A stretch of DNA of 64,000 nucleotides from Nitrosomonas sp. Nm84. GTDB taxonomy: Bacteria > Pseudomonadota > Gammaproteobacteria > Burkholderiales > Nitrosomonadaceae. A model generated the notes under the pieces. The model searched no databases. It saw nothing but the letters and a program-made list of their open reading frames with translations, and was not told the origin of the DNA. How positions within the stretch are numbered: position 1 is the first letter of the stretch; every line of letters begins with the position of its first letter. A program made the position numbers and the translations under genes. This document shows positions 46,159 to 55,738 of this stretch, one piece after another. The stretch spans positions 1-64,000 of the forward strand of contig NZ_QJJP01000001.1 of the NCBI RefSeq assembly GCF_003201565.1. Reading direction: 5' to 3'.

Positions 46159-46623
46159 TCACTTGAATGCAGTGACAAAACTCAAAACTTCTTGAACGTG
46201 CCCCGGCACTTTTACACCCCGCCACTCTTTTCTTAATATACCTTGCGTATCGATTACAAACGTACTGCGTTCAATGCCACGAACTTGCTTTCCGTACATG
46301 TTTTTCATTTTCATGACGCCAAATAAGTTACAGACACTTTCATCTTCATCACTCAATAATTCAAAAGGAAACTGCATTTTTTCCTTAAAATCCTGATGTG
46401 ATTTGACACTATCTCGTGAAATACCCAGAACAATACAATTATTCTCAATAAACTCATGCCAGTGATCACGAAAATCCTGACCCTCCAAGGTACATCCTGG
46501 CGTATCGTCTTTAGGATAAAAATAGATAATAAGATTTTTACCTCTATTGGCTGACAACGAAAATTCTTTATTGTCAGTTGAGGGTAAAACAAAATCTTCA
46601 ACAGGGTGATTAATCGTTAACAT
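46159..46623 (-). CDS. bcp: Bcp/PrxQ-type peroxiredoxin
   Basis: A 154-residue AhpC/TSA-family thiol peroxidase. The peroxidatic Cys44 is in DDTPGCTLEGQDFRDHW, with the conserved Thr and Arg of the active site. In E. coli Bcp a resolving Cys lies five residues later; here that position is Gln49. Two other Cys are present (ENNCIVLG and ESVCNLFG), so the resolving partner may be one of these or an external thiol. The gene follows ccmI by 5 bp and belongs to the end of the ccm operon. Confidence 0.93.
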   Translation of the reverse strand: MLTINHPVEDFVLPSTDNKEFSLSANRGKNLIIYFYPKDDTPGCTLEGQDFRDHWHEFIENNCIVLGISRDSVKSHQDFKEKMQFPFELLSDEDESVCNLFGVMKMKNMYGKQVRGIERSTFVIDTQGILRKEWRGVKVPGHVQEVLSFVTAFK

Positions 46624-46628
46624 TCTGT

Positions 46629-47966
46629 TTATGGAGCCAGTTTATTAATCACGATCGATACATTATTGTGGCCAAGTTTGACTGGCTCGCTAAATCCTAG
46701 CAGATCCCCACTAGCAGTGACTGCTTGCCCGGATTTCGAGACTCTGGCCTCAATCACCACTTCTGGGAAGCTCGATATTTTCATGGAGGGCATCATCGCC
46801 ATATCATCAGTTAATGTAAAGGTAGCGGGGAGGTCACTCGCCTTCAAACGCAAAATAGCCAGCGGCATTTTAGGTCCTGTTTTAGCACGAGCATAGATAA
46901 ATAATGTGTCATTAGGAGAAGCTTTTGACGTTAGCTCTTTACTAATAGTCACTTGCCCAGAAATTGAAATCGAATTCGATGCAGCTACATTTGAGCTCTT
47001 TTCAGGTTGGGACTGAGCAACGGAGTTCTGCTGCGATTGTGATTCGGTGACTGTAGCGGCATGTTGTTCCGATACAACCCTTTTACCACCATCTGCTGCC
47101 AGTGATCTAGCCTCATCAATACTATCTTTTACTGATTTAGCTAATTGAGAGTCAACGGGAATTACTGCCAGTAATTTCTCCCAATGAGCCGCAGCTTGTT
47201 CAAATTTTTCTTGCTCAAATTCAGCTGTTCCCGCCAGAGCTAGCGCCTTTGGATATTGTGGATCAATACTCAAAGCTTGATAAATCAATTCGGTAGGTTT
47301 TCCTGCCAAATTCCCTTGATTCTTCATTGCCAGTACGTCAGCATAATCACTCAGTATCTGAGGGTTATTGGGAACTAATTCTGCCAATTTAGCATAGGTA
47401 TTACTCGCATCAGTATAGCGTTCCATGATCGCATACGTACGACCTAACATTATCCATCCTTCTATGTCTTCAGGATTTTTATTTAATCGCGCGACAAGAT
47501 TGTCCAAAACAGATGAAAAGTCATGTCCAGCAGGAGAGTCATTACCGCCACCGCGATTCATTTGTGTCGCATTAGCAAGTTGTGCTTGCGGTAATAAACC
47601 TCTTGTATCTCCAATTACCAAATACAGAAAAACTGCCGTAAGTGGCAAAGTTAATGTAATAACAACTGAGGTTGCAATACTGTAAATTTTCTTATTTTTC
47701 TTAATAATCGCTTTCTCTCCTTCAGGAACGTCTTGTAACATGCGCTGCTGAAGTTCTTGTTTACTTTTGCTATATTGCTCGCGAGTCAAGATATCATTTT
47801 GCAAGTCATTATCGAGCTCAGCCAATTGATCACGATAAACAGTGATGTTCACTGCATCATGCTCTAAATTTTCTTGTTGTATATTCCTATTTCGCAATAG
47901 TGTAGGCACTACAAATAACAAGGCTGTTACAATAAAAACACCAGAGATAACCCAGAATGACGTCAT
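46629..47966 (-). CDS. ccmI: Cytochrome c maturation protein CcmI
   Basis: A 445-residue protein with two membrane helices (about 5-22 and 98-118) separated by a coiled cytoplasmic loop, then a periplasmic TPR-containing domain (about 155-275) and a C-terminal beta-rich domain after a Ser/Gln-rich linker (about 300-335). This is the CcmI/CycH layout. The TPR domain chaperones apocytochrome c, and the N-terminal part aids haem ligation with CcmF and CcmH. It overlaps ccmH by 4 bp and is followed by bcp. Confidence 0.92.
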   Translation of the reverse strand: MTSFWVISGVFIVTALLFVVPTLLRNRNIQQENLEHDAVNITVYRDQLAELDNDLQNDILTREQYSKSKQELQQRMLQDVPEGEKAIIKKNKKIYSIATSVVITLTLPLTAVFLYLVIGDTRGLLPQAQLANATQMNRGGGNDSPAGHDFSSVLDNLVARLNKNPEDIEGWIMLGRTYAIMERYTDASNTYAKLAELVPNNPQILSDYADVLAMKNQGNLAGKPTELIYQALSIDPQYPKALALAGTAEFEQEKFEQAAAHWEKLLAVIPVDSQLAKSVKDSIDEARSLAADGGKRVVSEQHAATVTESQSQQNSVAQSQPEKSSNVAASNSISISGQVTISKELTSKASPNDTLFIYARAKTGPKMPLAILRLKASDLPATFTLTDDMAMMPSMKISSFPEVVIEARVSKSGQAVTASGDLLGFSEPVKLGHNNVSIVINKLAP

Positions 47967-48487
47967 AAGTCCTTACCTTTATTCTCGTTCAGTAATGCCT
48001 CAGCTTTTTTGAGCTGCGCCTCGGATAATGGCACATCCTCTATTTGTCTGCGCCGACGCCTTAAATAAATTATCAGCGATCCAAATCCGATAATAAACAG
48101 AGCAACAGGACCAAACCACAACAATATTGTCGTGGGCTTCATGGGCGGATTATAAAGAACAAAGTCACCATACCGATCAACCAAAAACTGAATAATTTCC
48201 TGATCATTTTTATTCGCTTTAATTTGCTCACGAATTTCACGTCTTATATCATTAGAAAACTCAGCGCGGGAATCAGCGATTGATTCATTCTGACAAACCA
48301 AACAGCGTAAATCCATTGTTAATGCCAACATTCTCTTCTCAATTTCAGGATCTTCTGCAACGGGTATCGCTTCCTTAGACCACGCCAATGAAGGAATAAT
48401 AAATATCAGAAAAAGAAAAATGACAATTCCGTTTGCTCTCTTCAATTGACACAAAGCCCAGTCGTGCTGATTATGATCTCTAAACAT
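47963..48487 (-). CDS. ccmH: Cytochrome c maturation thiol-reductase CcmH
   Basis: A 174-residue protein with a signal peptide (hydrophobic part about 20-38, cleavage near LAWS), a periplasmic three-helix domain carrying the LRCLVCQ redox motif, and a C-terminal membrane helix (about 118-140) with a charged tail. It reduces the haem-binding cysteines of apocytochromes. The ATG at 48487 (MFRDHNQHD) is chosen; an upstream TTG would overlap the ccmG end by 23 bp without a ribosome binding site. It lies between ccmG and ccmI, as usual. Confidence 0.93.
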   Translation of the reverse strand: MFRDHNQHDWALCQLKRANGIVIFLFLIFIIPSLAWSKEAIPVAEDPEIEKRMLALTMDLRCLVCQNESIADSRAEFSNDIRREIREQIKANKNDQEIIQFLVDRYGDFVLYNPPMKPTTILLWFGPVALFIIGFGSLIIYLRRRRRQIEDVPLSEAQLKKAEALLNENKGKDL

Positions 48488-48500
48488 ATTTATTAATTCT

Positions 48501-49031
48501 CTAGGCTTGTTTTTGCAATTCAATAATGAGTGGAATGATTGTTTTTTCTAATGATTCCACAGTTACTGGTCCGATTTGTTTATGCCTGATGATCCCATTT
48601 TTATCAATAACATATGTCTCAGGAACACCATAAACACCATAATTAATTCCAACCTTTCCATCCGAATCAACGATACTGATCGTATAAGGATCACCATATC
48701 GTTTCAACCATTGCATCGCAGTAGTACGTTCGTCTTTATAATTAAGTCCATATATTGGCACAATACCCGAATTAGCCAACTGAACTAACAGTGGATGTTC
48801 ATCACGACAAGCAACACACCACGACGCCCATACATTCAACAACCAAACCTTACCAAGGTTGTCACCTGACGCCATAACCTTATCAGGCTCATGTAAATGG
48901 TTAAGCTGGAATACAGGAGCGGGCTTGTCAATAAGTGGCGATGGAACCTGGCGCGGATTCAATGTAAGGCCAACCAGCAAAAATGCTGCGAGTACCATAA
49001 AAGCAAATAATGGAATTAGATATCGCATCAT
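48501..49031 (-). CDS. ccmG: Thiol:disulfide interchange protein CcmG/DsbE
   Basis: A 176-residue thioredoxin-fold protein anchored by an N-terminal helix (about 4-22). The active site is WASWCVACRDEHP (near residue 72), followed by the cis-Pro YGVPETYVID (near 135). It keeps apocytochrome cysteines and CcmH reduced in the periplasm, using electrons from DsbD/CcdA. It overlaps ccmF by 4 bp. Confidence 0.95.
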   Translation of the reverse strand: MMRYLIPLFAFMVLAAFLLVGLTLNPRQVPSPLIDKPAPVFQLNHLHEPDKVMASGDNLGKVWLLNVWASWCVACRDEHPLLVQLANSGIVPIYGLNYKDERTTAMQWLKRYGDPYTISIVDSDGKVGINYGVYGVPETYVIDKNGIIRHKQIGPVTVESLEKTIIPLIIELQKQA

Positions 49032-51088
49032 ACTTTTCTGGTTTCTGTGGATAGCACAGAATTACTTATCGCAGGAGTAACTGCTACTGGAGGAGCTTCT
49101 GATGATTGCGAGCTCTCAGTTTCTATATTATTAACCACACTATGACTTGTTTTGCTAATTTTCAAACGATAACGACGATCCGTTACAGAAAGAATGCCTC
49201 CGATCGCCATCAAAAAGCATCCTAACCAAATCCAGTCAACGAATGGTTTATGGTAAGCACGAACTACCCAGGCATTATTAGCTAGCGGCTCACCCAAAGC
49301 CACATAAAGATCTCGGAATAAACCGGTATCAATTGCTGCTTCTGTCATTGCCATTCCAGACGCATTGTAAGTGCGTTTCTCAGGATGCATAGCACGAATA
49401 ACTTTATCATCCTGAATTACATCAATATCACCACGAACTGCTTTATAGTTAGGACCAATGACATCACTTGTTCCATTAAACTGGAATGTATACCCTCCAA
49501 CGGTTACCCTGCTACCAACGTCCATACGAACATCTTTTTCAGTTTCATAGCTATTTACCAGTGTTACGCCAATAATAAACACAGCTACACCGATATGTGC
49601 ACAATGCATTCCGTAATAACTTCTGGATTGCCTAGCCAATCGAGCGAATATACTGCCTTGCCCACTATTACTTAAGCGATGCTTCAAATTAACAAATGCA
49701 CATGCAACAATCCAAAATGCTAATAATAAACCAAAGCTTACCAGCGGCTTCCACTCTCCCATTAAATATGGAGTCGTGAGAGCAGAAATGACACTCACAG
49801 CAAATGCCCAACGTAAGCGAATTACCAGTGTAGGCAAGCTCATTTGCTTCCAGCGAGAAATGGGGCCGATACCAATCAAAAAGATTGCCGGTGTCATAAC
49901 GGGAACAAACACTGCTTCGAAATAGGGGGGGCCGACCGACAGCTTTCCAAGACCTAACGCATCAATAATCAATGGATATAACGTACCCAACAGGATACTG
50001 CCTGCCGCCACTAATAGCAGTATATTGTTTGCAAGTAATAATGACTCTCTCGACACTAGCTCAAATTTTCCACCCAAACCAACTTTAGGTGCTCGCCAGG
50101 CAAATAATAATAAAGAGCAACTCATCACTATAACCAAGAATGCGAGAATAAATACACCACGTGCTGGATCTGTTGCAAAAGCATGCACAGAAGTCAGTAC
50201 ACCTGATCGAACTAAAAATGTTCCTAGGAGACTTAATGCGAATGTGCTTATCGCCAGTAATACTGTCCAGCTTTTGAAGCTACCTCGTTTCTCAGTAACA
50301 GCTAATGAATGAACTAATGCCGTACCGACTAACCAAGGCATGAATGATGCATTTTCTACTGGATCCCAGAACCACCAACCACCCCAACCCAATTCATAAT
50401 AAGCCCACCAGCTCCCCAGCATGATCCCAATAGTCAAAAATACCCAAGCAACTATTGTCCAAGGGCGTGACCAACGCGCCCAAGTTGCATCTAGTTTTCC
50501 ACTGAGCAAAGCAGCAATAGCAAAAGCAAAAGCAACTGAAAAACCTACATAGCCCATATAGAGCATCGGGGGGTGTATCACCATACCTGCATCCTGCAGT
50601 AATGGATTTAAATCACTGCCCTCTAGTGCTGCAGGTAATAACCGGTCAAATGGGTTTGAAGTAAACAGCATAAATAGTAAAAAACCTACACTAACAAGCC
50701 CAAGAACACCCAAAACTCTCGCCACAACATCATCTGGCAATTGCTTACTAAAAACACTCACAGCCACAGACCAGCCTGCTAGCATCAAAACCCATAATAA
50801 TAAAGAACCTTCATGAGAACCCCATGTAGCAGCCACCCGAAAATGAAAAGGCAATTCTGAGTTTGAGTTTTTTGCCACATTCATTACTGAGAAATCGCTA
50901 CTGACAAACGAATACCCCAAGCATAGAAACGCAATTAAAACAAAAACGAATTGCCCCTGCACCACTGGTTTGGCCAACGCTATCCATGACGGAATACCTC
51001 GTGCAGCACCAATAATAGGCAGTGTTCCTTGTGTGATGGCTAAAAGTAAAGCGAGAATTAGGGAAAAGTTACCAATTTCTGGAATCAT
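49028..51088 (-). CDS. ccmF: Haem lyase subunit CcmF
   Basis: A 686-residue polytopic membrane protein with about 15 helices. The Trp-rich periplasmic WWD domain is WAYYELGWGGWWFWDPVENASFMPW (near 228-252), with conserved His nearby (WGSHEGSLLLW and VIHPPMLYMGY) that bind haem. Together with CcmH and CcmI it attaches haem from holo-CcmE to apocytochromes. The final part is a longer, less conserved tail after residue 640. It lies downstream of ccmE with a gap of 77 bp. Confidence 0.97.
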   Translation of the reverse strand: MIPEIGNFSLILALLLAITQGTLPIIGAARGIPSWIALAKPVVQGQFVFVLIAFLCLGYSFVSSDFSVMNVAKNSNSELPFHFRVAATWGSHEGSLLLWVLMLAGWSVAVSVFSKQLPDDVVARVLGVLGLVSVGFLLFMLFTSNPFDRLLPAALEGSDLNPLLQDAGMVIHPPMLYMGYVGFSVAFAFAIAALLSGKLDATWARWSRPWTIVAWVFLTIGIMLGSWWAYYELGWGGWWFWDPVENASFMPWLVGTALVHSLAVTEKRGSFKSWTVLLAISTFALSLLGTFLVRSGVLTSVHAFATDPARGVFILAFLVIVMSCSLLLFAWRAPKVGLGGKFELVSRESLLLANNILLLVAAGSILLGTLYPLIIDALGLGKLSVGPPYFEAVFVPVMTPAIFLIGIGPISRWKQMSLPTLVIRLRWAFAVSVISALTTPYLMGEWKPLVSFGLLLAFWIVACAFVNLKHRLSNSGQGSIFARLARQSRSYYGMHCAHIGVAVFIIGVTLVNSYETEKDVRMDVGSRVTVGGYTFQFNGTSDVIGPNYKAVRGDIDVIQDDKVIRAMHPEKRTYNASGMAMTEAAIDTGLFRDLYVALGEPLANNAWVVRAYHKPFVDWIWLGCFLMAIGGILSVTDRRYRLKISKTSHSVVNNIETESSQSSEAPPVAVTPAISNSVLSTETRKV

Positions 51089-51165
51089 AATTTTATATTA
51101 TAAGTTAATGATTATAGAACTAAACAATATTATGTTTAAGTATTGAGATAATGCTCATGAAACGA

Positions 51166-51615
51166 CTACTGCACTAGAGAGGCTTTCTGTGCTTTGGCTG
51201 CTTGCTCTAAAGCTTCTGCTGCTTCAGGTGGCATATAATTTTCATCATGTTTCGCCAGTACTTCATCAGCCTCAAAAATACCATTTGCTGATATTTTTCC
51301 TTGCGCAACAACACCTTTACCTTCTTTAAATAAATCTGGAAGAATGCCTGTATATACAACCGGTATGGTTTGCGCCGTATCTGTCACTGCAAAGCGAACT
51401 GTTGTACTTCTATCATCACGTTGCACGCTACCTTCTGCCACTAGTCCACCAATACGAAAGCTCTTCCCTATTGGTGCTTCTTTTGCTACAACCTGTGATG
51501 GGCTAAAGAAAAAAACCAGATTACTTTGAAAAGCATTCAGTACCAGAATTGAAGCTACACCTAGTGCAGTAACTGCTGATGCAATAATTACAAGTTTCTT
51601 ATGACGTGGTTTCAT
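51166..51615 (-). CDS. ccmE: Haem chaperone CcmE
   Basis: A 149-residue protein with an N-terminal membrane anchor (about 8-27) and an OB-fold periplasmic domain. The haem-binding motif is [12 protein letters not shown] with His123, which carries covalent haem, and Tyr127, which co-ordinates it. A short Ala-rich tail follows. It accepts haem with CcmC and delivers it to CcmF. It overlaps ccmD by 4 bp. Confidence 0.96.
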   Translation of the reverse strand: MKPRHKKLVIIASAVTALGVASILVLNAFQSNLVFFFSPSQVVAKEAPIGKSFRIGGLVAEGSVQRDDRSTTVRFAVTDTAQTIPVVYTGILPDLFKEGKGVVAQGKISANGIFEADEVLAKHDENYMPPEAAEALEQAAKAQKASLVQ

Positions 51616-51797
51616 TTGTTATCTCTTTTTCTATTTATATCGAAAATGAGACCATGCTGCTTCTCTAAAGTTCGGTGGCGATTTGAAATCAGCAAAATTT
51701 CTCCTACAATACAAACCAATGTCACAACATATGAGCCCCAAACATAGAAGCCATATCCCCCCATCGAAAAAAACTCTGATAAATTTGACCAATTCAT
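51612..51797 (-). CDS. ccmD: Haem exporter accessory protein CcmD
   Basis: A 61-residue protein with one membrane helix (about 19-40). [14 protein letters not shown] is typical of CcmD, as is the charged C-terminal tail [11 protein letters not shown]. It helps release holo-CcmE from the CcmABC complex. The ATG at 51797 ([11 protein letters not shown]) overlaps the ccmC stop as ATGA and gives the family length; an earlier in-frame start would overlap ccmC by 40 bp. Confidence 0.92.
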   Translation of the reverse strand: MNWSNLSEFFSMGGYGFYVWGSYVVTLVCIVGEILLISNRHRTLEKQHGLIFDINRKRDNK

Positions 51798-52540
51798 TGT
51801 ACGGTTCCTTTCTTTTGTAACTCTGCCACCCATGCTGTATGGCTTTCACGTTCAAGGATAATGACACGTGTACGCTTTAATATTACTGCAATGGAATACA
51901 TCCAACTTGCAAACACCATGACGAGCATACCTACTAGCATCGTGGTAGCCATCGAAGGCGCTTGATTTACACTTACTGATGCACCTTGATGTAAGGTATT
52001 CCACCATTGCACTGAAAAATAAATAATCGGAATATTAACTACCCCAACCAATGCAATAATTGCACCTGCCTTATCTGCACGTCGCGGATCATCAATAGCT
52101 GCCTGTAAGGACATGAAACCAATATAAAGAAACAGCAAAATCAATTCAGAAGTCAACCGCGCGTCCCATACCCACCATGTTCCCCACATCGGTTTTCCCC
52201 ATAGCGCTCCCGTCCATAATGCAATAAAGGTAAACATGGCACCTGTTGGAGCAATGGCTGTAGCAAACATGGAGGAAAGTCGTGTATTGAAAGCCAAACC
52301 AATACCCGCCCAAAAAGCCATGACGACATACAGAAACATCGACATCCATGCAGCGGGAACATGAATAAAAATAATCCGATAGGCTTCACCTTGTTGAAAA
52401 TCAGTAGGTGCTACAAAAAAACCAATATAAAGACCTGCCACCAGTAATATCACCGCGGCAAAAGCAAATATTGGAGTAATTTTTCCCGCTAATGAATAAA
52501 AACTTGCAGGAGAAGAATATTTGAACCAATTAATCGACAT
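51794..52540 (-). CDS. ccmC: Haem delivery protein CcmC
   Basis: A 248-residue six-helix membrane protein with the WWD-type motif WGKPMWGTWWVWDARLTSEL (near 118-137) and the two conserved His (HVPAAWMS near 55 and WNTLHQGAS near 185). It loads haem onto CcmE. A 198-bp gap separates it from ccmB, unlike the overlapping genes after it, so a second promoter may lie there. Confidence 0.96.
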   Translation of the reverse strand: MSINWFKYSSPASFYSLAGKITPIFAFAAVILLVAGLYIGFFVAPTDFQQGEAYRIIFIHVPAAWMSMFLYVVMAFWAGIGLAFNTRLSSMFATAIAPTGAMFTFIALWTGALWGKPMWGTWWVWDARLTSELILLFLYIGFMSLQAAIDDPRRADKAGAIIALVGVVNIPIIYFSVQWWNTLHQGASVSVNQAPSMATTMLVGMLVMVFASWMYSIAVILKRTRVIILERESHTAWVAELQKKGTVQ

Positions 52541-52738
52541 ATTAAATTTTATAATTCTTCAAATTAAGTTTGAGTCCGGAACCGAACCCTAAATTTTGTA
52601 GCCGCCAATTCTATACTAAAAACACAAAATCAAGAATTGCTTTCTTGTTAGCAAATTCAGAGTATTGAAAGTTCAGAAAACAGAATTTATGAAATGAATA
52701 CAGTGGGTTTATTACCAATAATCTTTTCAAAATCTGTT

Positions 52739-53398
52739 TTACTCTAACGAAACCCGCAAGGAAGATGCTGCGGCCCAAGGTGCAAAAACTAGTGACATAA
52801 GAAGAAATGCACCTATTAATGACAAATGCGCATCATATCCTACACCTGCCATATTAGCTTCAACCGCACCCGCACCGAAAATCAACACAGGTATATATAA
52901 TGGCAATACCAATAGCGAAACCAGTACACCTCCACCCCGTAATCCTAAAGTAAGCGCGGCACCGATTGCCCCGATCAAACTCAATACTGGCGTTCCCAGC
53001 AACAAAGTTATCGTTAAAACAAATAATGCCTCTATTGGCAGATCATACTGAATACCTAATATCGGCGCCATCAATACTAATGGAATGCCTGTCACCAGCC
53101 AATGCGCTAAGGCTTTTCCAAGTACTAAAAGTGATAATGACTGAGGTGATAGCAGCATCTGCTCTAATGTACCATCCACATAATCATTCGAAAACATTCT
53201 GCCTAGGGAAAGCATTGAAGCCAGAAGGGCCGCAACCCATACCACACCTGGCGCCATGGTTCGCAACATATTCATTTCCGGCCCCACACTTAGCGGAAAC
53301 AAACTAACGACAATGATAAAAAAAAATAGGATCGTGAATACATCCGATTGGCGTCGCATAGCCAGTAAAAGATCACGTTTAATGATCCACATAAGCAT
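52739..53398 (-). CDS. ccmB: Haem exporter permease CcmB
   Basis: A 219-residue membrane protein with six helices and the CcmB pattern (LLLAMRRQSDVFTILFFFI at the start, FSNDYVDGTLEQMLLSPQS near 70, GLRGGGVLVSLLVLPLYIPVLIFG near 155). It is the permease of the CcmAB ATPase, which releases haem-loaded CcmE. It begins 2 bp after ccmA ends. Confidence 0.95.
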   Translation of the reverse strand: MLMWIIKRDLLLAMRRQSDVFTILFFFIIVVSLFPLSVGPEMNMLRTMAPGVVWVAALLASMLSLGRMFSNDYVDGTLEQMLLSPQSLSLLVLGKALAHWLVTGIPLVLMAPILGIQYDLPIEALFVLTITLLLGTPVLSLIGAIGAALTLGLRGGGVLVSLLVLPLYIPVLIFGAGAVEANMAGVGYDAHLSLIGAFLLMSLVFAPWAAASSLRVSLE

Positions 53399-53400
53399 GA

Positions 53401-54015
53401 TCAGGCCAATTGCAACTGCGTAATCGATGCAGCTGCAATATCAATTTCCTGATGCGTTGTCATTACCACCATACCACCTTGCAATAAATGTTGTTCCAAC
53501 AATCCTTGGATTAGCTTAACTGCGGCTACGTCCAATGCAACCAAAGGTTCATCTAAAATCCACACTGAAGTTTTACAAACAAGTAAGCGAGCTAGTGCTA
53601 CGCGCCGACGCTGACCTTGCGACAAAACCTTAACAGGTAGTGCCTCCCTTCCGCTCAATCCAATGTATTCAAGCGCCTCCTTAGCTTGATCTGCACTAAT
53701 TTCAGAACCTGCAAGCGCGCTAGAAATTCGCAAATTTTCCATGACCGTCAAATCATCTTTAGTCCCACTTAAATGACCAATATATGTCATCACAGCAAAA
53801 TAATCGCCATCTAAGGAATGAATAGCCTTATCACACCAACGAATTTCACCGGCGGCAGGATTTGATAATCCACATAACATACGCAATAAGCTAGTTTTAC
53901 CACTACCATTTGGACCGTGCACTTGCATCAAACCACCCGCCTCAAGAGAAAAATTGATATTCTTAAAAAGCTCACGGTCACCACGAACGCATGCGAGATT
54001 AATCCCCTGCAACAT
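53401..54015 (-). CDS. ccmA: Haem exporter ATPase CcmA
   Basis: A 204-residue ABC ATPase. Walker A GPNGSGKTS is near 35, the signature LSQGQRRRVALARL near 130, Walker B VWILDEPLVALD near 150, and the H-loop TTHQEI near 188. It powers CcmB. It is the first gene of the ccmABCDEFGHI-bcp cluster. The second ATG (MLQGINLAC) at 54015 is preferred over one four codons upstream by comparison with family length; both are possible. Confidence 0.94.
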   Translation of the reverse strand: MLQGINLACVRGDRELFKNINFSLEAGGLMQVHGPNGSGKTSLLRMLCGLSNPAAGEIRWCDKAIHSLDGDYFAVMTYIGHLSGTKDDLTVMENLRISSALAGSEISADQAKEALEYIGLSGREALPVKVLSQGQRRRVALARLLVCKTSVWILDEPLVALDVAAVKLIQGLLEQHLLQGGMVVMTTHQEIDIAAASITQLQLA

Positions 54016-54129
54016 TATTTTGATCAATTAGTGAAAAAACATAGAATTATAGCTCATTACAGGTGCTTGTAACATCGGATAATTAAGTAACAACACGCAT
54101 CGGTACCCGGTAAACTTCAGCACAATAAA

Positions 54130-54912
54130 TTAAGCGACAAGCTCAACCTTACCAGTATTCAGGTGATATATCCCTCCTACGATGCGAATTTTCTTGTGAT
54201 CGTGGTAATAATCCAGAATTGGCGATTTAGTTCTCAATCTTTCGACTGTCATGATGACATTCATTCTGGTTATATTCATTACGCGACTGCTTGATCTATC
54301 ATTGACAGCTCTAACCGAAGGCGCTATCGCACTGGCCATTAACTGAATATGACCAGGAAAATCCCGATGATTATCAACCGCATCAACAGCTGCCTTAACA
54401 GCACCACAGCTTTCATGACCGAGAACCATAACTAATGGGGTATTCAATACGGCAACTGAATATTCAATGGTAGCAATGTTATCGTTGGTCAGGTAATTAC
54501 CGGCACCTCGCGCAACAAACAAGTCCCCATGCGCCTCGTCAAAGCAATGCTCTGGACTCACTCTCGAATCAGAGCAACCCAGTATGGTGGCATACGGATT
54601 TTGCCCACCAGCTAAAGTGGACTGAATGTCATGAAAGTCTAATGGCTTGGATTTTCCTGAAACATAGCGTTCATTACCTTGCATCAGTCTTTCCAACGCT
54701 TGATCTGGCGTTAAGACATTTTCTGGTTTAGGAGAACTTGCGCGAGGAGTTTGAACAGGCATGCTTTCATCGGCACTTAGCATTCCGGCACGCAGCATTC
54801 CAAAACTGACAGCGGATGCCACGGCCAGCCTGAGAAAAGATCGTTTACTGCGACATAAATTTAAATTTGGACTTTCACCCCGGCTATTACTTTGTTCACA
54901 CTGATAACACAT
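54130..54912 (-). CDS. Beta-carbonic anhydrase with Tat-like signal
   Basis: A 260-residue beta-class carbonic anhydrase that interconverts CO2 and bicarbonate. The zinc ligands are Cys113 in GCSDSRVSPE, with the Asp115/Arg117 dyad, and His166 and Cys169 in GHESCGAV. The N-terminal 50 residues contain RSKRSFLRLAVASAVSFGML (about 21-40), a Tat-like signal with Lys-Arg in place of the twin Arg, so export to the periplasm is likely. Before it lies an unusual MCYQCEQ start. The gene is monocistronic, downstream of the ccm operon start, and may supply bicarbonate or CO2 to the RuBisCO pathway. Confidence 0.93.
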   Translation of the reverse strand: MCYQCEQSNSRGESPNLNLCRSKRSFLRLAVASAVSFGMLRAGMLSADESMPVQTPRASSPKPENVLTPDQALERLMQGNERYVSGKSKPLDFHDIQSTLAGGQNPYATILGCSDSRVSPEHCFDEAHGDLFVARGAGNYLTNDNIATIEYSVAVLNTPLVMVLGHESCGAVKAAVDAVDNHRDFPGHIQLMASAIAPSVRAVNDRSSSRVMNITRMNVIMTVERLRTKSPILDYYHDHKKIRIVGGIYHLNTGKVELVA

Positions 54913-55262
54913 TCAAAAAACCTATCTATAAAATTAATCGATCAAACAAACTATCTGTACCCTCTCACACAAAAAACCGTTCAGCAAAAAGCCTGTACCA
55001 CCGCAGGCTTATTCGTTTACCTGAGGCTGCACAATCAACTTTCCTGTCCGTTTTCAGCTGATCCGGCTTGCTTGTTGCCTTATATGTTATCAGCAAATTT
55101 GAATTGTCAATAATGTTCATAAAGCGAATTTCGAGTATACTGCCCCGCTGCAAGAATTATCCAGCGTAAAAATAGAAACTTACCTGGAAGCACAATGTGC
55201 TAATCAATAATACGATTTATATATTTATAGCTAATGAATTGGCATTCGCCAGGAGGGAATAT
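54913..55262. other. Divergent intergenic region
   Basis: 350 bp between the carbonic anhydrase gene (minus) and a small secreted protein gene (plus). No gene is supported. A strong ribosome binding site for the latter (AGGAGGGA at 55250-55257) closes the region. Confidence 0.4.
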
Positions 55263-55712
55263 ATGCACAAACTATTATCCGGCTTTTTACTATTTTTGAT
55301 ACTCGCCATACCATCCAGTGTTTTTTCTCATGCAGGGGAAGATCACGAACACGACGAACCGACTGCAGCTACGAACGCTTCACCTCAATTGGAAAGCGGT
55401 AATGGCTGGCGAGTGGTTCGTGCTATTGAAATGGGTACTTCTGGAAAATTTGTTCATATGGTACTCATTGATCACAGCGTCTACACAGACAAAACCATTT
55501 ACAGTGCCGCTATCAACAGATTGTGCCGCGCTGATGATGATTTTTGTAGAATTAGATTCTGGAGTCAAGAACGTTTTATACCGGAAAAAGCTTCCTTGAC
55601 AATAGAGCAAAATAAGCAATTAAAAGCCGAATATATCGTCAATAAATCTGCTGGAATGAAGCAACTGCGCTGGTCCTGCAGTGTTGATCCCGACAAGACT
55701 CATTGTTTTTAG
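55263..55712 (+). CDS. Small secreted protein with a His/Asp/Glu-rich start
   Basis: A 149-residue protein. The ATG at 55263 has AGGAGGGA just upstream. The signal peptide (about 5-20, LLSGFLLFLILAIPSSVFS) ends before HAGEDHEHDE, a short His-rich, acidic segment that could bind metal. The rest has GNGWRVVRAIEMGTSGKFVHMV (about 47-68), four Cys that may pair, and ends DKTHCF. I do not recognise a family. The protein is probably periplasmic. It is convergent with lpdA. Confidence 0.6.
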   Translation: MHKLLSGFLLFLILAIPSSVFSHAGEDHEHDEPTAATNASPQLESGNGWRVVRAIEMGTSGKFVHMVLIDHSVYTDKTIYSAAINRLCRADDDFCRIRFWSQERFIPEKASLTIEQNKQLKAEYIVNKSAGMKQLRWSCSVDPDKTHCF

Positions 55713-55738
55713 TTATCACATGCATCATACCAATTGAT

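Noticed and set aside
52541-52738. Possible missing gene between ccmB and ccmC
   Set aside because: No open frame with coding character in 198 bp; it more likely holds a promoter or nothing.
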